Shown here in pieces: positions 1-6,478 of a stretch of 8,305 nucleotides of DNA. The position numbers and the translations under genes are program-made. This DNA is from JAEUTH01 sp044230205 (GTDB lineage Bacteria > Bacteroidota > Bacteroidia > AKYH767-A > OLB10). Every line of letters starts with the position of its first letter. The first letter of the stretch is position 1. The notes beneath the pieces were generated by a model that was not told where the DNA came from, searched no databases, and worked only from the letters and a program-made list of their open reading frames with translations. The stretch lies in assembly GCA_044230205.1 (NCBI GenBank), contig JBGARN010000142.1, positions 1 to 8,305 on the forward strand, in the 5' to 3' direction.

Positions 1-154
1 GTGACTTACTTACTTCGGCCAGGTGCTGCTTCTTATCAAAATACTGCCATAACAGCAAACTGTTAGTAGCCAGTAAAATCAATATAATTACTATGAATAC
101 AGTTCGCTTAGAATTCTCCTGGGTTTTTGCTCCGGTATAAGTTGTTTCTTCCAT
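1..154 (-). CDS. Membrane-anchored protein, N-terminal fragment (runs off left edge)
   Basis: The first 51 codons of a minus-strand gene are visible. It starts at the ATG at 154-152 and is still open at base 1. The protein begins with a polar stretch of about 20 residues (MEETTYTGAKTQENSKR), then a hydrophobic helix at about residues 19-36 (VFIVIIL...LLLW), then a charged segment (FDKKQHLAEVSKS) that looks like the start of a helical or coiled-coil region. This suggests a single-pass inner-membrane protein with a short cytoplasmic N-terminus and a long helical part outside the window. I do not recognise a family and no function can be given. The start is reasonable because no other in-frame ATG lies nearby and the helix follows at the expected distance. 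The next gene on the same strand ends 136 bp upstream, so it need not be co-transcribed with it. Confidence 0.75.
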   Translation of the reverse strand, partial: MEETTYTGAKTQENSKRTVFIVIILILLATNSLLLWQYFDKKQHLAEVSKS

Positions 155-290
155 AATCGTAAAAGGCAAAATGGCAAGTGAAAGTAATTAAATTTCGGTT
201 TTTCGTTGTAATGTAACCATTAATAAAAAGGATGGCTAAGTAAGCTAATTCAACCACAATATTCAAACGAAAAAACACCTTCTTATCAAT
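155..290. other. Intergenic spacer without recognised element
   Basis: This AT-rich spacer of 136 bp lies between the PH-like gene and the membrane-anchored fragment, both on the minus strand. I looked for a hairpin followed by a T-run after the PH-like gene and for a TAnnTTTG promoter element in front of the left-edge gene, and found neither convincingly. Confidence 0.5.
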
Positions 291-812
291 TTAATTCAAA
301 GGTTTTATTCGCTTGCGTTTATATAGCTCCTGTATAACTGCAGCAAGTTCATTAGGCTTTTGTGTGCCAAAAGTTATACGTTTTCCATTATTGAGTTTTA
401 TTCTTAATCCCATGTTACCCCATACATTGTATGCTTTACCATGTCTAAAGCTATATCGTAGTCCCCAACCTCCAAAATCAAGTAATGGGTTATATTTAAT
501 TACTGAAGCCTCTGCCACATCATCCCAATAAATTTTATGTCGTGAAAAATGGAATGGGGAAAACTTATATGCCAATTCGTACTCATCTATACTGACATTT
601 AGATTGCAGAAATACATCAACAATAAAACAAACAATATTACTAAACCGGCAATACCCAATCCTATCAGATTGCCGGTTTCCTCCACTTCCCAATTTGCTT
701 TTCCTGCTGAAAGAATAGCTATTGGAACAAATACCGTTATTATTGATAGCAAAGCAATCCAAAACCATTTTTTTCTGAATTCCTGCTTTTCATCAAATTG
801 AAGTGATCCCAT
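291..812 (-). CDS. Two-helix membrane protein with PH-like domain, third gene of SPFH operon
   Basis: A 173-residue protein. It has a charged N-terminus, two transmembrane helices (about residues 15-37 and 48-69), and a soluble C-terminal domain of about 100 residues ending in a basic tail (YKRKRIKPLN). The soluble part carries a run typical of a bacterial PH-like family: YWDDV (95-99), YNPLLDFGGWGLRY (107-120), GKAYNVWGNMG (125-135) and NGKRITFGTQKP (142-153). The PH-like domain probably faces the cytoplasm, with the two helices forming a hairpin. Its exact role is unknown. I chose the ATG at 812-810. An in-frame TTG directly before it (815-813) is also possible and would add one residue. 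The gene lies 11 bp after the small ribbon-helix-helix gene and 215 bp after the SPFH gene on the same strand, so the three are very probably one operon. Family-level recognition is from memory of the motif, not from a search. Confidence 0.85.
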   Translation of the reverse strand: MGSLQFDEKQEFRKKWFWIALLSIITVFVPIAILSAGKANWEVEETGNLIGLGIAGLVILFVLLLMYFCNLNVSIDEYELAYKFSPFHFSRHKIYWDDVAEASVIKYNPLLDFGGWGLRYSFRHGKAYNVWGNMGLRIKLNNGKRITFGTQKPNELAAVIQELYKRKRIKPLN

Positions 813-823
813 CAAAACATAAA

Positions 824-979
824 TTATTTCTTTTTTAACCTACCGGAATCTAATAAAGCTTGCTGAAGCAAATACTCAATTTGCCCGTTTAAACTTCTGA
901 ATTCATCTGCTGCCCACTTTTCTAGGAGCTTACTAATTTCAGGATTAATACGAAGTACTATAGCTTTCTTATCCGCCAT
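824..979 (-). CDS. Arc-like ribbon-helix-helix DNA-binding protein, 51 residues
   Basis: A small gene that is easily missed. ATG is at 979-977 and the TAA stop at 826-824, giving 51 residues. The protein starts MADKKAIVLRINPEISKLLE and continues with KWAADEFRSLNGQIEYLLQQ and ALLDSGRLKKK. The layout is that of the ribbon-helix-helix (Arc/MetJ/CopG) fold: a short beta strand (about KAIVLRIN, residues 5-12), helix A (PEISKLLEKWAADEF, 13-27), a turn (RSLNG, 28-32) and helix B (QIEYLLQQALLDS, 33-45). The strand and the helix-A/turn sequence resemble the small Arc-family proteins encoded beside SPFH genes in many genomes. Such proteins bind DNA as dimers of dimers through the beta sheet. The gene lies 48 bp after the SPFH gene and 11 bp before the PH-like gene. 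A likely target is the inverted repeat at 1911-1931 in front of the operon; this is inferred from context. Confidence 0.88.
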   Translation of the reverse strand: MADKKAIVLRINPEISKLLEKWAADEFRSLNGQIEYLLQQALLDSGRLKKK

Positions 980-1027
980 TATTGTTTTAAGCTTGAATCT
1001 TATATTGTCATTATTAGCCCTGAAATT

Positions 1028-1882
1028 TTAATTATAAAGTGTTCCGGTATTAACCACCGGGCTTACATTTCTATCGCCACACAACACTACCAGAAGGTTG
1101 CTAACCATTGATGCTTTTCGTTCTTCATCAAGTGTAACAACTTCGCGCTCTGATAATTTATTTAATGCCATTTCAACCATGCTCACTGCCCCTTCAACTA
1201 TCTGATGACGGGCAGCTACTATTGCAGTGGCCTGCTGACGTTGCAGCATTGCTCCTGCAATTTCGGGAGCATAAGCTAAGTGGCTAATTCGGGCTTCAAC
1301 AATTTTTATTCCTGCTTTACTTAATCGCTCGTCCAATTCATTGCGCAGCATTTCATTAACCTGGTCGCTTCCGCCTCGCAAGGTAATTGTAGCTTCGCTA
1401 TCTTCAAAATTATCATAAGGACAAGTATTGGCAAGATGACGAACGGCAGCTTCGCTTTGTACATTCACAAATTTTGCATAATCATCAACTTCAAAAACAG
1501 CTTTAGCAGTTTCTTCAACCTGCCATACTATTACTGCCGCAATCTCAATCGGGTTGCCTAATTTATCATTCACTTTTAAAGTCTGACCATTCAAATTACG
1601 CATGCGCAGCGATACATGCTGCTTTTTGAAAAATGGATTAGCCCAAAAGAATCCATTCATTTTTGCTGTTCCCACATAGGTTCCAAAAAGCGTAAGCACT
1701 TTTGATTCATTTGGATTATTGATAAAAAATCCTGGCGAAACAAACACGATTCCAAGCGTTGCCGGAATTATGATTAACGGGTTATTATTAATTCCTCCAA
1801 AGATGGCAATAGCCATAAATAATAGATTTATCACAAGCATTACATAACCTGTAACTGGCTTATAAATTTTTTCCGGTGTCAT
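1028..1882 (-). CDS. SPFH / band-7 domain membrane protein, first gene of operon
   Basis: A 284-residue protein of the stomatin/prohibitin/flotillin/HflK-C superfamily. Two hydrophobic segments at about residues 12-29 and 33-53 anchor it in the membrane. The SPFH domain follows (about 55-220), including VLTLFGTYVGTAKMNGFFW, the NLNGQTLKVNDKLGNPIEIA strand region and the helical RHLANTCPYDNFE and AGIKIVEARISHLAYAPEIA segments. A helical tail (QQATAIVAARHQIVEGAVSM) leads to a distinctive end (LLVVLCGDRN, then PVVNTGTLYN) that I recall as characteristic of this SPFH subfamily. Such proteins oligomerise into membrane scaffolds or microdomains; the client here is unknown. The ATG at 1882-1880 directly precedes the first membrane segment and has only an A-rich leader (TTTAAAACA), normal for Bacteroidota. 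It is the first gene of the SPFH/RHH/PH-like unit, and its promoter region carries an inverted repeat. Confidence 0.93.
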   Translation of the reverse strand: MTPEKIYKPVTGYVMLVINLLFMAIAIFGGINNNPLIIIPATLGIVFVSPGFFINNPNESKVLTLFGTYVGTAKMNGFFWANPFFKKQHVSLRMRNLNGQTLKVNDKLGNPIEIAAVIVWQVEETAKAVFEVDDYAKFVNVQSEAAVRHLANTCPYDNFEDSEATITLRGGSDQVNEMLRNELDERLSKAGIKIVEARISHLAYAPEIAGAMLQRQQATAIVAARHQIVEGAVSMVEMALNKLSEREVVTLDEERKASMVSNLLVVLCGDRNVSPVVNTGTLYN

Positions 1883-1910
1883 TGTTTTAAATTTATTAAT
1901 TAGTATTAAA

Positions 1911-1931
1911 ATGATATCACAAAGATATCAT
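1911..1931 (-). promoter_or_regulatory. Perfect 21-bp inverted repeat, candidate operator of the SPFH operon
   Basis: The half-sites ATGATATC and GATATCAT are perfect reverse complements separated by five bases (ACAAA), 29 bp upstream of the SPFH start codon. The repeat covers the candidate -7 element of the operon, the usual place for a repressor site. The small ribbon-helix-helix protein of the same operon is the obvious candidate ligand, because members of that fold bind paired short half-sites. From memory, the phage P22 Arc operator is also 21 bp and also begins ATGATA. Sequence and symmetry are seen directly; the binding partner is inferred. Confidence 0.65.
1920..1927 (-). promoter_or_regulatory. 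Candidate Bacteroidota -7 element of the SPFH operon (TATCTTTG)
   Basis: Read on the minus strand, these bases are TATCTTTG, an exact match to the Bacteroidota -7 consensus TAnnTTTG. A transcript would start near 1914 and leave a leader of about 30 bases before the ATG at 1882. No good TTG -33 element is visible at the usual distance upstream, so this may be a weak or activator-dependent promoter. The element lies wholly inside the inverted repeat at 1911-1931. Confidence 0.5.
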
Positions 1932-2072
1932 AATAAATCACTGTATTTTACATCTATTAAAAGATTTCTTTAAGCTGAATTTCAATTTGTTGCTTTCTTA
2001 AACTAATTTGAACCAACTTAAATTACCATTTAAGACTATTCTATTAATTGGTTAATTTGTTTTTTATTAACG

Positions 2073-3002
2073 ATGTCCACAAAAACGAACAGTTTATTAA
2101 TTCGTCAAAAAGCAATGCAGCTTGGCTTTTTGCAATGTGGCATTTCGCGCGCAGCATTTTTAGAAGAAGAGGCTAAACCCTTAGAAAGATGGCTAAGCAA
2201 GAGAATGCATGGCCAGATGTCTTATATGGAAAATTATTTTGATAAGCGATTAGATCCACGCTTATTAGTTGATGGGGCCAAAAGTGTTATTTCTCTATTG
2301 CTAAACTATTATCCTGATACAAAGCAATTGGATAATGATGCTCCTAAAATTTCACGCTATGCTTATGGTAAAGACTATCATTTTGTGATAAAAGAAAAAC
2401 TTGCAACGCTGCTTGATTATATCCGTGAAGAGATTGGTAATATAAACGGCAGAGCGTTTGTTGATTCGGCACCGGTACTTGACCGGGCATGGGCAAAAAA
2501 AAGTGGTTTGGGATGGATTGGTAAAAATGCCAATTTGATACATCCGAAAGCAGGCTCTTACTTTTTTATAGCCGAATTAATAGTTGATATTGAATTGGAC
2601 TACGACACATCAATACAGAATTATTGCGGAACATGTAAACGCTGCATGGAAGCATGCCCAACCGGAGCTATAATTCAACCTTATGTTGTAGATGGCAGCA
2701 GGTGTATTTCATATTTTACCATTGAACTGAAGGATGCAATTCCCGTTGAACAAAAAGGCAAATTTGAAAACTGGGTATTTGGCTGTGACATATGCCAGGA
2801 AGTATGTCCATGGACCCGATTTGCAAAACCACATCAAACAACAGATTTTAATCCTCCAGCAGAATTAATGGAAATGACCGGTCAGGAGTGGCATGAAATA
2901 ACGGAAGAAGTTTTCAGGAAATATTTTAAAAATTCAGCAGTAAAGCGAGCTGGATATAAAGGGCTTAAACGAAACCTGGAATTTATTAAGCAAATTTCTT
3001 AG
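2073..3002 (+). CDS. queG: Epoxyqueuosine reductase QueG
   Basis: A 309-residue enzyme that reduces epoxyqueuosine to queuosine at tRNA position 34, the last step of queuosine synthesis. It is cytoplasmic and uses cobalamin and two [4Fe-4S] clusters. The N-terminal part (about 1-170) is the cobalamin-binding reductase domain, with RYAYGKDYH (95-103), VDSAPVLDRAWA (130-141; an aspartate of this motif is the family's proposed proton donor) and GLGWIGKN (145-152). The ferredoxin-like part has C185xxC188xxC191xxxC195P and C238xxC241xxxC245P, with C211 (RCISYF) completing the second cluster set. The short C-terminus ends in RAGYKGLKRNLEF, as in the family. The length matches the short form that lacks an extended HEAT-repeat tail. 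ATG at 2073 is the only sensible start and has an AT-rich leader without a Shine-Dalgarno site. It is the lone plus-strand gene, divergent from the SPFH operon, and overlaps the convergent small gene by 17 bp. Confidence 0.96.
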   Translation: MSTKTNSLLIRQKAMQLGFLQCGISRAAFLEEEAKPLERWLSKRMHGQMSYMENYFDKRLDPRLLVDGAKSVISLLLNYYPDTKQLDNDAPKISRYAYGKDYHFVIKEKLATLLDYIREEIGNINGRAFVDSAPVLDRAWAKKSGLGWIGKNANLIHPKAGSYFFIAELIVDIELDYDTSIQNYCGTCKRCMEACPTGAIIQPYVVDGSRCISYFTIELKDAIPVEQKGKFENWVFGCDICQEVCPWTRFAKPHQTTDFNPPAELMEMTGQEWHEITEEVFRKYFKNSAVKRAGYKGLKRNLEFIKQIS

Positions 3003-3174
3003 ACACCTCATGGATAATGTCCATGTACTGGTGTCCGAAATTGGCAATTGCCCACATCATCAACAACTTTTTTTCATCAGGCTTAAGCCACCTGGCTGCT
3101 TTAATTAATTCTTTTCTGAAAAGTTTCTTATCAAAACTGACTTTTAAAAGAATCTCTTTGGTATACTCAAACAT
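2986..3174 (-). CDS. Conserved-looking 62-residue protein of unknown function
   Basis: A 62-residue soluble protein with no signal peptide or membrane helix. It begins MFEYTKEILLKVSFDKKLF and continues with mainly helical sequence: RKELIKAARWLKPDEKKLL, then MMWAIANFGHQYMDIIHEV, ending SKKFA. It resembles small uncharacterised proteins common in Bacteroidota, but that is memory of the pattern and I cannot name a family. Codon use and amino-acid composition look like a real gene rather than a shadow. The ATG at 3174-3172 is the only ATG that gives the full N-terminus. The gene converges on queG and their 3' ends overlap by 17 bp (2986-3002). A candidate promoter lies directly upstream at 3198-3230. 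ubiX ends 134 bp upstream on the same strand, so separate transcription is likely. Confidence 0.75.
   Translation of the reverse strand: MFEYTKEILLKVSFDKKLFRKELIKAARWLKPDEKKLLMMWAIANFGHQYMDIIHEVSKKFA
3002..3035. other. Two-part hairpin directly after the queG stop codon
   Basis: GACACC (3002-3007) pairs with GGTGTC (3030-3035), and inside it CATGGA (3009-3014) pairs with TCCATG (3020-3025) around a five-base loop (TAATG). An asymmetric internal loop (one base against four) separates the two six-pair stems. It begins on the last base of the queG stop and lies inside the coding sequence of the convergent small gene. No T-run follows, so it is not a standard intrinsic terminator. It could protect the 3' end of the queG transcript or simply reflect coding sequence. 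Confidence 0.35.
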
Positions 3175-3197
3175 ATACTCAGGGGTTTAATTAAACA

Positions 3198-3230
3198 TAA
3201 AAGTAGTGAATCAATAACGTATTATGCAAA
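3198..3230 (-). promoter_or_regulatory. Candidate promoter of the 62-residue gene
   Basis: On the minus strand TTTG (3230-3227) is followed after 21 bases by TACTTTTA (3205-3198), which matches the Bacteroidota -7 consensus TAnnTTTG at all but the last base. The expected transcript start would be about 17 bases before the ATG at 3174. The spacing is at the long end of the usual range, so this is a tentative call. Confidence 0.3.
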
Positions 3231-3308
3231 TGGAAAATTGTAAATGTTAGCAAATACTTTAAACAATTTAACGTTGAAAAAGTTATGTCTTTTATTGAGT
3301 AATAATTC

Positions 3309-3875
3309 TTATTGATTTTGATTCCAGCGGAAAGTACTAATATTCAATCCTGCCAGGTCAAGTACTCTATCAATAACTGTTGCGGCTAATTGGTCAAGAG
3401 TTTGAGGTTTTGAATAAAAAGATGGCGAAGCAGGGCAAATTATCCCCCCTGTCTCAGTTACTGTTTTCATATTATTAATATGTATCAGGCTAAGCGGGGT
3501 ATCACGAGTAACCAGGATAAGTTTTCGTCTTTCTTTAAGGACAACATCTGCTGCACGGGTAATTAAGTCATTTGAAACACCGGTTGCAATCCGTGCAAGT
3601 GTGCCCATACTACATGGGCAAATAATCATGGTTGTATACTTTGCCGAACCACTGGCAAACGGGGCATAAAAATCAGAAGGTTCGTATTTTTTAAATGGCA
3701 GTTTAAGATAATCGGTATTACCTATTTCGTATTTCCATACTTCATAAGCATTGGTTGAAAAAACCACACCTGCATCATCAATCTGATCGTTAAGCTGTAC
3801 TAGTTTTTCCAAAAGCACTTTAGCATAAATGCTGCCACTTGCACCTGTAATTCCTATAACTATCTTATGTTTCAC
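3309..3875 (-). CDS. ubiX: Flavin prenyltransferase UbiX
   Basis: A 188-residue enzyme of the UbiX/Pad1 family, which joins a dimethylallyl group to FMN to make prenylated FMN, the cofactor of UbiD-type decarboxylases. Landmarks are the N-terminal nucleotide-binding loop GITGASGS (8-15), the FMN-contact run IICPCSMGTLARIA (84-97), SNDLITRAADVVLKE (101-115), the RKLILVTRDTPLS segment (117-129), and the late PASPSFY (148-154). Length and all motifs are normal, so it should be active. It starts with GTG at 3875-3873: an in-frame stop lies two codons upstream and no internal ATG keeps the GITGASG loop near the N-terminus. No ubiD lies in the window. Bacteroidota use menaquinone, so the partner is probably a UbiD-family decarboxylase of quinone synthesis elsewhere in the genome. 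A terminator just upstream (3900-3933) separates it from the Omp28-like gene. Confidence 0.95.
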   Translation of the reverse strand: MKHKIVIGITGASGSIYAKVLLEKLVQLNDQIDDAGVVFSTNAYEVWKYEIGNTDYLKLPFKKYEPSDFYAPFASGSAKYTTMIICPCSMGTLARIATGVSNDLITRAADVVLKERRKLILVTRDTPLSLIHINNMKTVTETGGIICPASPSFYSKPQTLDQLAATVIDRVLDLAGLNISTFRWNQNQ

Positions 3876-3898
3876 CTGCTATAATTTAATATCAGAAA

Positions 3899-3933
3899 TA
3901 AAAAAGATGGTTTCAATTATTTAAAACCATCTT
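3899..3933 (-). terminator. Intrinsic terminator after the Omp28-like gene
   Basis: The arms AAGATGGTTT (3904-3913) and AAACCATCTT (3924-3933) form a perfect 10-bp stem around a ten-base loop. Read on the minus strand, the hairpin runs directly into a T-run (T6, then ATTTCTG). It lies 22 bp after the stop codon of the Omp28-like gene and before the GTG start of ubiX, so it should end the operon that starts near 7077. Confidence 0.85.
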
Positions 3934-3955
3934 ATGCTCATAAAGTTTAATAACG

Positions 3956-4792
3956 TTATTGAACTTGCTTCTCTTCAGCCTGAATAACTTCCTTGGTATC
4001 GAAGTTATATATATAAGCTATAACCCTGCAGTTTTTTGCAACTGCATCTGATTTTAATGTCGTAGAATATTGTTTTGAACTTTCCTGATCTTTAATTGGA
4101 TCCAAAGCAATTTGTTCTCCCCAACTGCCATTAAAAGAACCTCGTAAAACATGCATATGGACATAATCGCTAATAACACCATTTCCGATGGTTGATTGAG
4201 GTTGAATTATACTGTCTTCCACATAGTTGACTACTAGATAATATTTACCACTTAAGTCGCCAAGAAACTTTGAATTAACAGTAGATGTTACTGAGTTATT
4301 GGCCTGATTATAAATATTGGTAATTGAAATTTCAGCAGTTACCGGTTTGAGCAATTCAGTATAAACATCATTTATCCATGATGATGGTGTTTTTTTATGA
4401 GTTAAATTTGGATAGCCTGCGCGGTTAATCATGCCCTTGGGCAATCCACTTGTTGAAAGCCCAAAATAATTATCAATTTCAGTTCCTTCTGTAGTTTTAA
4501 AATCATAATAAAATGCACCGGGATACACTGTGGCAAAAGGTCCGCAATGAATAGCCATAACTACCACCTGATCTTTGTACAAATACCGGGCAATTGTATC
4601 TGCTACTTTTGCTGCAGCCGGACAATTGGGACAAGTATGACCCGTATAATCTTCAAGCAATACTTTCTTTTTTGTAACTACAGTAGCAACATCTTGCGTA
4701 TAGGGTGGTGATATATAATCGCACGAAGCGAATAAAAATATTGCGACTATAATTGTCGAATACAGGTGAAATTGATAAATGAACTTTTGCAT
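3956..4792 (-). CDS. Omp28-like lipoprotein with thioredoxin-type CPNC motif
   Basis: A 278-residue protein with a lipoprotein signal: a short polar start, a hydrophobic run at about 10-22 and a lipobox FASC with the lipidated cysteine at residue 24. No acidic run follows the cysteine, so the Bacteroidota surface-export signal is absent and a periplasm-facing position is more likely. The mature part opens with a thioredoxin-like strand (KKVLLEDYTGHTC) and a CPNC motif (54-57) followed by PAAAKVADTIARYL and VVVMAIHCGPFA, as in Omp28-related outer-membrane proteins. The C-terminal half (about 150-278) looks like a beta-sandwich and contains KYYLVVNYVEDS and VHMHVLRGSFNGSWG. A role in envelope thiol chemistry is inferred. 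It is the last gene of the TlpA/barrel/Omp28 operon, 36 bp after the barrel gene, and is followed by a terminator. The ATG at 4792-4790 gives a complete signal peptide. Confidence 0.85.
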   Translation of the reverse strand: MQKFIYQFHLYSTIIVAIFLFASCDYISPPYTQDVATVVTKKKVLLEDYTGHTCPNCPAAAKVADTIARYLYKDQVVVMAIHCGPFATVYPGAFYYDFKTTEGTEIDNYFGLSTSGLPKGMINRAGYPNLTHKKTPSSWINDVYTELLKPVTAEISITNIYNQANNSVTSTVNSKFLGDLSGKYYLVVNYVEDSIIQPQSTIGNGVISDYVHMHVLRGSFNGSWGEQIALDPIKDQESSKQYSTTLKSDAVAKNCRVIAYIYNFDTKEVIQAEEKQVQ

Positions 4793-4828
4793 TTTAATTT
4801 GAAATTAATTCATGTCAAATTTAATAAA

Positions 4829-6478
4829 TCAAAAACTGGTTGATACACTAAATGTAAAACCGTTTGAGGCCGGCACCTGCCGGCAAACTCCTCCAACACA
4901 TAACAAACCCGAGCGCTGTTTACCGTAACCTAATGCTATTCGGGCTGCATTTCGGGTGTAAACAATACCTCCACTGAAATAGTGAATTCTTAAGCTTTCG
5001 GTATTATTTCCGTAATTATATTCATCATAGGCATTAAAACTCCAGTTGGGTGCAATAGAGTATTCCGCTAATACAAATGCCCAATTGCCTCTATCCTCTT
5101 TAGCCCACAAATGCTGAAACTCCATCCGTAAACTATTGGTCTTTGAAAATTTATAAGTGATATCCAAAACTCCAATATTGGCATATACCATGGGGGAATC
5201 GGGGTGCCCTGCTAATACTTCTTCATTATAAATTTGGTTGATGTAAGTAGCTATCAGTTTAAGGTCTTTACTAATTTTCTTTGTTACCTCCACATTAATA
5301 TCCTGAAAGAAAAGCGGATCGCCTATTTTGAAAAAATCAGAATTATATCCGTACTCATCACCTGTTGGCTGAATATCAATATTGTTAATATGAGATCCAT
5401 TTAAGCTGATAGAAGTACCATATTCACCTCCCAATTTAGATTTAGGTTTAAACGTGTAAAATATCTCGCCCATAAATCCAATTTCTCCGTTTGGCTGGGT
5501 TGCGTAAGGATAAAGTGTAGCAAGTCGGTATGACTGATTTTTTGAAATTGCGGGTAGGTAATTCAGGTTAAGTACATTTCCGGTTGCATTACGGTCACTT
5601 CTGTAATTCATATTATCTATGCGCTTAAACGATGCATTAACACCTAAACCCTTTCTAGAATAATTTGCAGTTATATACAATGCCTGACCCGGCTTGAATA
5701 TTTCACCATTTACTTTATTGGGATCGTTTATCTTATAAGCATATTCGGTGTATAGGCTGAATGGACCGTAAATAAAATTAATTCTTCCAGCCGATGCTCC
5801 TACATTTTCGGGTTGCTTAATAGTTGATGATTGATCCTTTTCCTGAAACTTGCTCACAAAGCTTCCACCTAAAATTACATTCGCTTTTCCCCAGTTTGAT
5901 GATTGAAATAATTCGCTCAAATGAACTTCACCATCTATACCACGAACAATGCCTGGACCATAATCAAAGAACGCACGCTGTCGCGCAATAAATCCTTTGA
6001 GGTAAATACCACTGTTACTATATTTTAAGCGCAAACCATCCATAGCATTATCATAGCCTAAATCGTAATCGTAGTAACTTCTGAATATAAGGCCACTTCC
6101 AAACTGCTCATAAAAATTACCTGCTGTTATTTCCAGTTCTTTATAAACATAACCTGCAAAACGATTTGTAATTCCTGTACCCTTATACCTGCCTTCAGGG
6201 TCATAACCTTGCAATGCATTTAAATAGGCTTCATATCTTAAACCTGCATAAAATGAACCACTGAAAAACTTTAAATCCAGGTAACCATTGGTTCCTATAT
6301 TTTCTGGAACATCAGGGGCTCCTATAAGAGAGTCTTCTTTGTAGGACTGCACATCCATCTGGAACGAACCTGAAACACCGTTTGGTAAACTTAACTGACC
6401 AAGTGTAGCAGTTGTAGCAATAAAAACTAATAGAACACCAATAAGAGAACCTTTAGCCGAAAAAGGGAGTAGTTTCAT
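4829..6478 (-). CDS. DUF6029-like outer-membrane beta-barrel protein
   Basis: A 549-residue protein with an N-terminal Sec signal (about residues 1-28; positively charged start, hydrophobic run GVLLVFIATTATLG, probable cleavage before QLS). The rest is rich in alternating hydrophobic and polar residues with many tyrosines and glycines. It reads as consecutive amphipathic strands, for example GYLDLKFFSGSFYAGLRYEAY and RFAGYVYKELEITAGNFYEQ. It ends in phenylalanine (FTFSVSTSF), the usual C-terminal signal of outer-membrane barrels. The segment from NFYEQFGSGLIFRSYY to DGLRLKYS resembles the DUF6029 family of Bacteroidota; the assignment is from memory. Its substrate or partner is unknown. The gene follows the TlpA-type thioredoxin after 77 bp and precedes the Omp28-like lipoprotein after 36 bp, suggesting that barrel, periplasmic thioredoxin and lipoprotein act together. 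The ATG at 6478-6476 begins a normal signal peptide. Confidence 0.83.
   Translation of the reverse strand: MKLLPFSAKGSLIGVLLVFIATTATLGQLSLPNGVSGSFQMDVQSYKEDSLIGAPDVPENIGTNGYLDLKFFSGSFYAGLRYEAYLNALQGYDPEGRYKGTGITNRFAGYVYKELEITAGNFYEQFGSGLIFRSYYDYDLGYDNAMDGLRLKYSNSGIYLKGFIARQRAFFDYGPGIVRGIDGEVHLSELFQSSNWGKANVILGGSFVSKFQEKDQSSTIKQPENVGASAGRINFIYGPFSLYTEYAYKINDPNKVNGEIFKPGQALYITANYSRKGLGVNASFKRIDNMNYRSDRNATGNVLNLNYLPAISKNQSYRLATLYPYATQPNGEIGFMGEIFYTFKPKSKLGGEYGTSISLNGSHINNIDIQPTGDEYGYNSDFFKIGDPLFFQDINVEVTKKISKDLKLIATYINQIYNEEVLAGHPDSPMVYANIGVLDITYKFSKTNSLRMEFQHLWAKEDRGNWAFVLAEYSIAPNWSFNAYDEYNYGNNTESLRIHYFSGGIVYTRNAARIALGYGKQRSGLLCVGGVCRQVPASNGFTFSVSTSF

Noticed and set aside
313..531. Plus-strand open frame of 72 codons opposite the PH-like gene
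   Set aside because: It is antisense to a well-supported gene and its product has no recognisable domain.
583..801. Open frames on both strands opposite or out of frame with the PH-like gene
   Set aside because: They overlap the same real gene in other frames and their products look random.
813..815. TTG start for the PH-like gene
   Set aside because: An ATG follows directly in frame, which is the more likely start; the difference is one residue.
1932..2072. Promoter for queG
   Set aside because: Several near matches to TAnnTTTG (TTAATTTG, TCAATTTG) occur on the plus strand, but none is exact and none has a convincing -33 partner, so no site is called.
2352..2543. Minus-strand open frame of 63 codons inside queG
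   Set aside because: Antisense to conserved QueG motifs, with unstructured cysteine- and phenylalanine-rich content.
3043..3052. Ten-base palindrome GGCAATTGCC
   Set aside because: It lies inside the coding sequence of the 62-residue gene with no promoter or second copy nearby; probably chance.
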